Under the pieces are notes generated by a model that saw nothing but the letters and a program-made list of their open reading frames with translations, did not search any database and had not been told where the DNA came from. From Archegozetes longisetosus (lineage: Eukaryota; Arthropoda; Arachnida; Sarcoptiformes; Trhypochthoniidae), in the NCBI GenBank assembly GCA_018873245.2, contig JAEMBT020000005.1, positions 12,570,001 to 12,634,000 on the forward strand: 64,000 nt of DNA, in the 5' to 3' direction. Both the position numbers and the translations under genes were made by a program. Below, in pieces: positions 60,056 to 64,000 of the stretch (its first letter is position 1; every line of letters starts with the position of its first letter).

Positions 60056-60837
60056 TCAGGTGATATTGACCCTCGGGTGGTCATCGTTTGGGAAGATCTG
60101 TAGATCTGGGCAATGATCTCCTTATGTTGGAGGTTGAATCATACCCCTGTCAAACTATCCAACAATGATAATGATGGGGATTACATCATTGATAAAAATA
60201 AAAAACTTTTTGAAATCGAATATTTGTTTAATAAAAAACGACATTACTTTCTGGTACGCCAAATAATAATTTTCAGTTATATCATTTCATTTATTTCTCT
60301 TCTATTGGAAGAGATCGATGTTGATTATGGATATTATTAGAAAAAATGCCTCCGGATATATTTTAAGAGGTACCGTTTTAAGCAGCATATACGATGAGTA
60401 CATGTACTTATAATGCGAATTGCTAGAAAATTTTAAAATATCATTTATAACAAGTACCTATATCCCGGATTATAAGTACATGTAGATTGAGATTTCATTT
60501 CATGAGGTTCATGTCTTAAAATGTGAATTTCACAAAAGGACTGAAAGATTACAAAATATTATCACTTTGCTCATTTAAACATGAACGAAGTGAAAGTTAA
60601 TCATTTTAAAAGGTTTCTAACACAAACGATATGCTTATGTTTGAAACATTAGTTTAAAAAATTCATGATCAGTCTATACTATAATGAAATTTCGCATATT
60701 AAACACATGTCCTTAGCTCAAGCAACTTTAAGAATCCAGTTTTAAAAGATGGCACTTGACTCATGCACTTAAATTAAGGAATTAAGTACATATACTTATA
60801 TGCGGCGTAAAACTGTAATTTCAAACTTTTCTTCAAT
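60056..60837. other. Intergenic stretch
   Basis: An open frame at 60113-60340 has no ATG at its start and reads as a low-complexity hydrophobic stretch (IIIFSYIISFISLLL). It could be a decayed piece of the second receptor but is not supported. Confidence 0.35.
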
Positions 60838-61000
60838 AGAATACATCTGCATTTTGGCAGATCTGTTGAAATTCCATGTGTTGAACCAAATTGAGTCATA
60901 GAGATTAGATTCCATATTGATGATAGAGTACCTACGATTTATGATAATGAAATCGTAAGATGCGATCACTTTAAGCCTCTATATGTGGGAATGCCAAAAA
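60838..61000 (+). pseudogene. Second ionotropic receptor, S1-lobe scrap
   Basis: The frame reads IHLHFGRSVEIPCVEPN, then a TGA, then VIEIRFHIDDRVPTIYDNE and HFKPLYVGM. It lines up with exon 3 of the receptor at 57483 (MHLYVGKSGEHSNVEPNW..., DRVPMVYDDE, KPLFIS). The Trp of EPNW is the stop. The rest of the exon is gone, so a second receptor copy has decayed here, about 3.3 kb downstream on the same strand. Confidence 0.8.
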
Positions 61001-61480
61001 ATGATACTTGCAATCATTTTATCATGTGATTCGTTTTACAGCACACAAATATGCTATCATACTATTTCTTAATAGCAATATTTACTAATAAATCAATTAA
61101 ATAATTGACTGCTCTCTATCACATGTCTGTATTGAATGATAGAATAATCTTAAGCATCATTTCTTTGTCATTCCCTCATATCTAGACAGCTTTGAGAAAC
61201 TTGTTTTTTAAAAACAATTTCATAATTTGCATAAATCTGTTGAAAAAAATCAGTTTAAATTAATTCAAAATTTCATCAATTCATTAGTCAATTATTTTGC
61301 GTATCTACTTGCCAAATAATTACTAACTTAATGTGAGAGCCAATTTTAGGAAAGTATGGAATGAGAATTACAATTTTGCAAAAGTTCATGCGATTGTATC
61401 TCTTGTTATCGAAACCTTTAAATAGGTTTTTATACACCAAAATAAAGCCAATAATCTTTCATTTTCTAAAATAATATGTA
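61001..61480. other. Intergenic stretch, start of the duplicated beta-helix unit
   Basis: From about 61190 the sequence can be aligned with 29990-30200, marking the left part of the duplication. No gene. Confidence 0.5.
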
Positions 61481-61919
61481 TTATCAATTCATTTTAAGGA
61501 AAGACGGAGACCTCTATATTTTAGGTGTTCACGGGCAAAAACTTTAACCAATAAAAGTATATACTTTCAGCCGATAATTACAGGCAACTTGATTAGGATG
61601 AGATATAATATCCTATTCCTGATTTATTTTCTTTATTGTATTGCTTTTATCGCTTTCAGTCATTATTACAATTAAAGTCACACTTAATTTAATTAAATCA
61701 CAGATAAACTCAAATTTAATTAAAAATTGACGTTATTTATGTATTGGTGGTGTTGTTTGTATACAAAAGTATAGTTATTTTCGAAGATTTGTGCCATTTT
61801 ATGAACATATTTGACTCAATGACGATATGACTCAACATTTTAAAAGAGCTAAAGTCAACTTTTCCAGTGAACACCTAAAACTCTAGAGGTCTCCATCTTT
61901 CATTAAAATGAATTGATAA
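61481..61919. mobile_element. MITE with TA target duplication upstream of beta-helix copy 2
   Basis: The ends are inverted over about 55 bp: TTATCAATTCATTTTAA, then GGAGACCTCTA and TTTTAGGTGTTCAC. TA lies outside both ends (61479-80, 61920-21). No coding capacity. The matching region upstream of copy 1 lacks it, so insertion postdates the duplication or the element was lost from copy 1. Confidence 0.8.
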
Positions 61920-62249
61920 TATTAAGTTTGACTGTTATGAATAAAACAATAAATTACTGACTGAATTCACTTTTACAAAATTTATATCTTCACCTGATAT
62001 AAGACTAAAGGTTCATCTGATAGTTAATAAATCCTTTTAAAAAATTCTCTTAAAACGGAACTACTTTCTGATAGCAATAAATCTAATCATAATTGAAACG
62101 AAAAATAAATGTTTTACTAACAGGTGCTTCAAAATCAGTTCTAGATTAAACACAAATATAAAATTAATTTGAATAACATCCTTGTATTCTAAGTGAAAAA
62201 TTTAGTAGTAGTTCAAGCAAATCTTTGGCGAATGCGTAGAGTTTCAATA

Positions 62250-63487
62250 ATGAAAGCAATAATATTTCTAAACTTAACTTTCATAGTATTAGTCTCTTGT
62301 AAGACAATTAATGTTAAGACAGCTAAAGAACTACTACAAGCACTTCTGGACGTGTCTCCAGGCGACACAATAAACCTGGAAGATGGCGAATATCACAATA
62401 AGTTCATAGCAGAAAAGAGTGGTAAAAGTGGTTCACCGATTACTATAACAGGCTCCAAGAAAGCTATTGTTTCTGGATATAATTATGGATTTTGGTTAAA
62501 AGCTGACTATTGGATAGTGAAGGGCTTTACAGTTACTAACTCTAATAAAGGAATTGTTTTAGATGGTGCTAACCATAATATCTTAGAAGATCTAACAGTT
62601 CATGATATCAAACAAGAAGGTATTCACTTTAGATTAAATAGCGCCGATAATATTCTCAGAAATTCCGAGATCACAAAGACTGGTTTAGGCTCTCCCGGTT
62701 TTGGTGAAGGTGTCTATATCGGATCTGCGGTTTGTTTACATATAAAATTTGTTCGGCTTTAGTGCTAAACTCGAGCTTTATTGTTGTAAATCATGTTCAA
62801 AAGTTATACTCATTAGGTTTAATCTTAGGTCATGTTAGACTTTTTTCATTAGCACGTATAATCTTAAATTAATCTAAATGTAAGCTCTATTCACAACAGT
62901 ACAGGTCAAGTTAGGCACTAAAGCAGGAAAAATTGATACAAATTTGAGATTTTTCTTCGATAATAATTAAATCTGTTTTTGAATTAATTTATAATTAGGT
63001 GAGTAATTGGCAGAATAATAGTCCTGATCATAGTGACCGAAATCAAATATTGAACAATAAGATCGGACCCAATATTGCCGCAGAAGAGATCGATATCAAA
63101 GAGGGTTCTTGTTGTGGTACTATTAAAGGTAATACTTTTGACGGGACAGGAATGTCTGGTGAGAACTATGCCGACAGTTGGATAGATGTCAAGGGAGATA
63201 ACTACACCATTGAAGATAATACAGGAAATCATTCACTTCTGGATGGGATACAAGTTAGTGTTCATTTACTATCCCAATTATTTTGCGTTTTATACAGAAT
63301 TTAAGTAAAAAGTTATTTTTATATTCAGATACATCACATAAGGGATGCTAAAATGGGTGGATGTGGTAATATGATCAAGAATAATAAATGTTCAGGCTTG
63401 CCATCGAACGGTCAGTGTGTGGCCAATACTATTAAAGATAATACTATCGATAAAACTGGTGATTGTGTTAACACTATTAAGAATTAA
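62250..63487 (+). CDS. Secreted right-handed beta-helix protein (pectin-lyase fold), copy 2
   Basis: Exons 62250-62729, 62999-63253 and 63329-63487 join in phase 0 to 297 residues. The start at 62250 matches copy 1; the in-frame extension upstream has no initiating ATG in line with copy 1 and would spoil the signal peptide (MKAIIFLNLTFIVLVSC). Introns sit at the same two sites as in copy 1 and are nearly as similar as the exons, so the duplication is recent. Differences in exon 1 are mainly conservative or surface changes (for example LLQALLDVSPGDTINLEDGE). The C-terminus keeps an extra eight-residue coil (IKDNTIDKTGD) missing in copy 1. It is probably secreted from gut or salivary tissue and probably acts on polysaccharide; both points are inferred from the fold. 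Confidence 0.9.
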
Positions 63488-64000
63488 GTGAATATTGTTT
63501 TATTAAAACAAAAAGTATTTTAATTTGTTTTGTTAACTTTCTATTTGTTATGAGAATGAAAGTAAAACTCTTATTTCGTTATGACTATAAAAAGTTATGT
63601 TTAGTTCGCTCTAATTGTAAAAGTAAATTCTTATTCTAATTTAATTACAATAGGAAATTAGTTGTTATGAGAATCTAATATTGAAATGCTTGAACATCCC
63701 TTTTTAGGAATAACATTTCTTAAAATTATAACTCGAAAATATTCTTAAACATCCTTTTATTAATTAGTCAGAAAAGTATAAAAGTAGAGTAATAGAGTAG
63801 AAATTAAGTGAGTTAGTAAAAGAGTGCGATAGAGCTTAGGCTTAACAATATTTGATTATTTGAGTCTTTACAAAGACTAATTTGCTTTTATGGCTTATTA
63901 TATAATATTAAAATTGAAATAAAAAAGAGTTCTTTTGTAATGTTAGTTTTCGGTGAGGAAAACTCTTGATTCGATAACCAATACGATTTCTTGCTCTCTT
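63488..64000. other. 3' flank of beta-helix copy 2
   Basis: No gene. Homology with the flank of copy 1 ends shortly after the stop codon, marking the right border of the duplicated unit. AATAAA at about 63918 is a possible polyadenylation signal. Confidence 0.45.

Noticed and set aside
62193..62249. 19-residue extension of beta-helix copy 2
   Set aside because: It begins with GTG, is not preserved in frame in copy 1 and would mask the signal peptide.
1..64000. tRNA, rRNA or CRISPR features
   Set aside because: I saw no cloverleaf, rRNA-like or regularly spaced repeat-spacer pattern. A tRNAscan and Infernal run would settle the first two.

Overview
The window reads as AT-rich nuclear DNA of a small arthropod, most likely a mite (Acari). 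Genes are split by short GT-AG introns. The set includes a mu-class glutathione transferase without introns, an RCC1 plus kinase-lobe relic, a divergent ionotropic receptor, and Tc1/mariner, hAT and MULE debris with TTAGG-like tracts. The taxon is inferred from gene content; no marker gene settles it.

Layout. 1-2964 (minus): the N-terminal part of an M13 (neprilysin-like) metallopeptidase, seven exons in frame, running off the left edge before its zinc site. 2969-11198: about 8 kb with no gene seen, ending in a tandem duplication beside the next gene. 11199-18413 (plus): a complete ARID4 chromatin gene whose seven exons join in one frame to about 1,441 residues. 19459-24370: decayed ZYG11-like and RCC1/kinase fragments, a MULE transposase relic and an (ATT)n microsatellite. 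26842-27915: a two-exon gene for a 97-residue protein I do not recognise. 28926-34843: a mariner-type MITE, the first of two secreted beta-helix (pectin-lyase-fold) genes, a small secreted Lys/His-rich protein, and a nested transposon with a palindromic mariner inside another element. 37570-43556: hAT relics flanking a BPHL-like hydrolase pseudogene. 44631-55822: three short-chain dehydrogenase (RDH11-14-like) copies, one intact, one frameshifted and one truncated, around an intact GST and a broken MACPF-like fragment. 57091-61000: an ionotropic receptor and a pseudogene scrap of a second one. 62250-63487: the second beta-helix gene, in a diverged duplicate of the 30 kb region.

Genes that look intact are ARID4, the partial M13 peptidase, both beta-helix genes, SDR-B, the GST, the small secreted protein, the 97-residue protein and probably the receptor. 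They do not form one pathway. SDR, GST and BPHL-like genes are metabolic or detoxifying; the receptor, secreted beta-helix proteins and M13 peptidase suit environmental sensing, feeding and peptide processing. The strongest novelty candidates are the beta-helix pair (possible horizontal transfer, later split by introns), the Cys-bearing 97-residue protein, and the fold-back mariner with intact target duplications at two nesting levels.
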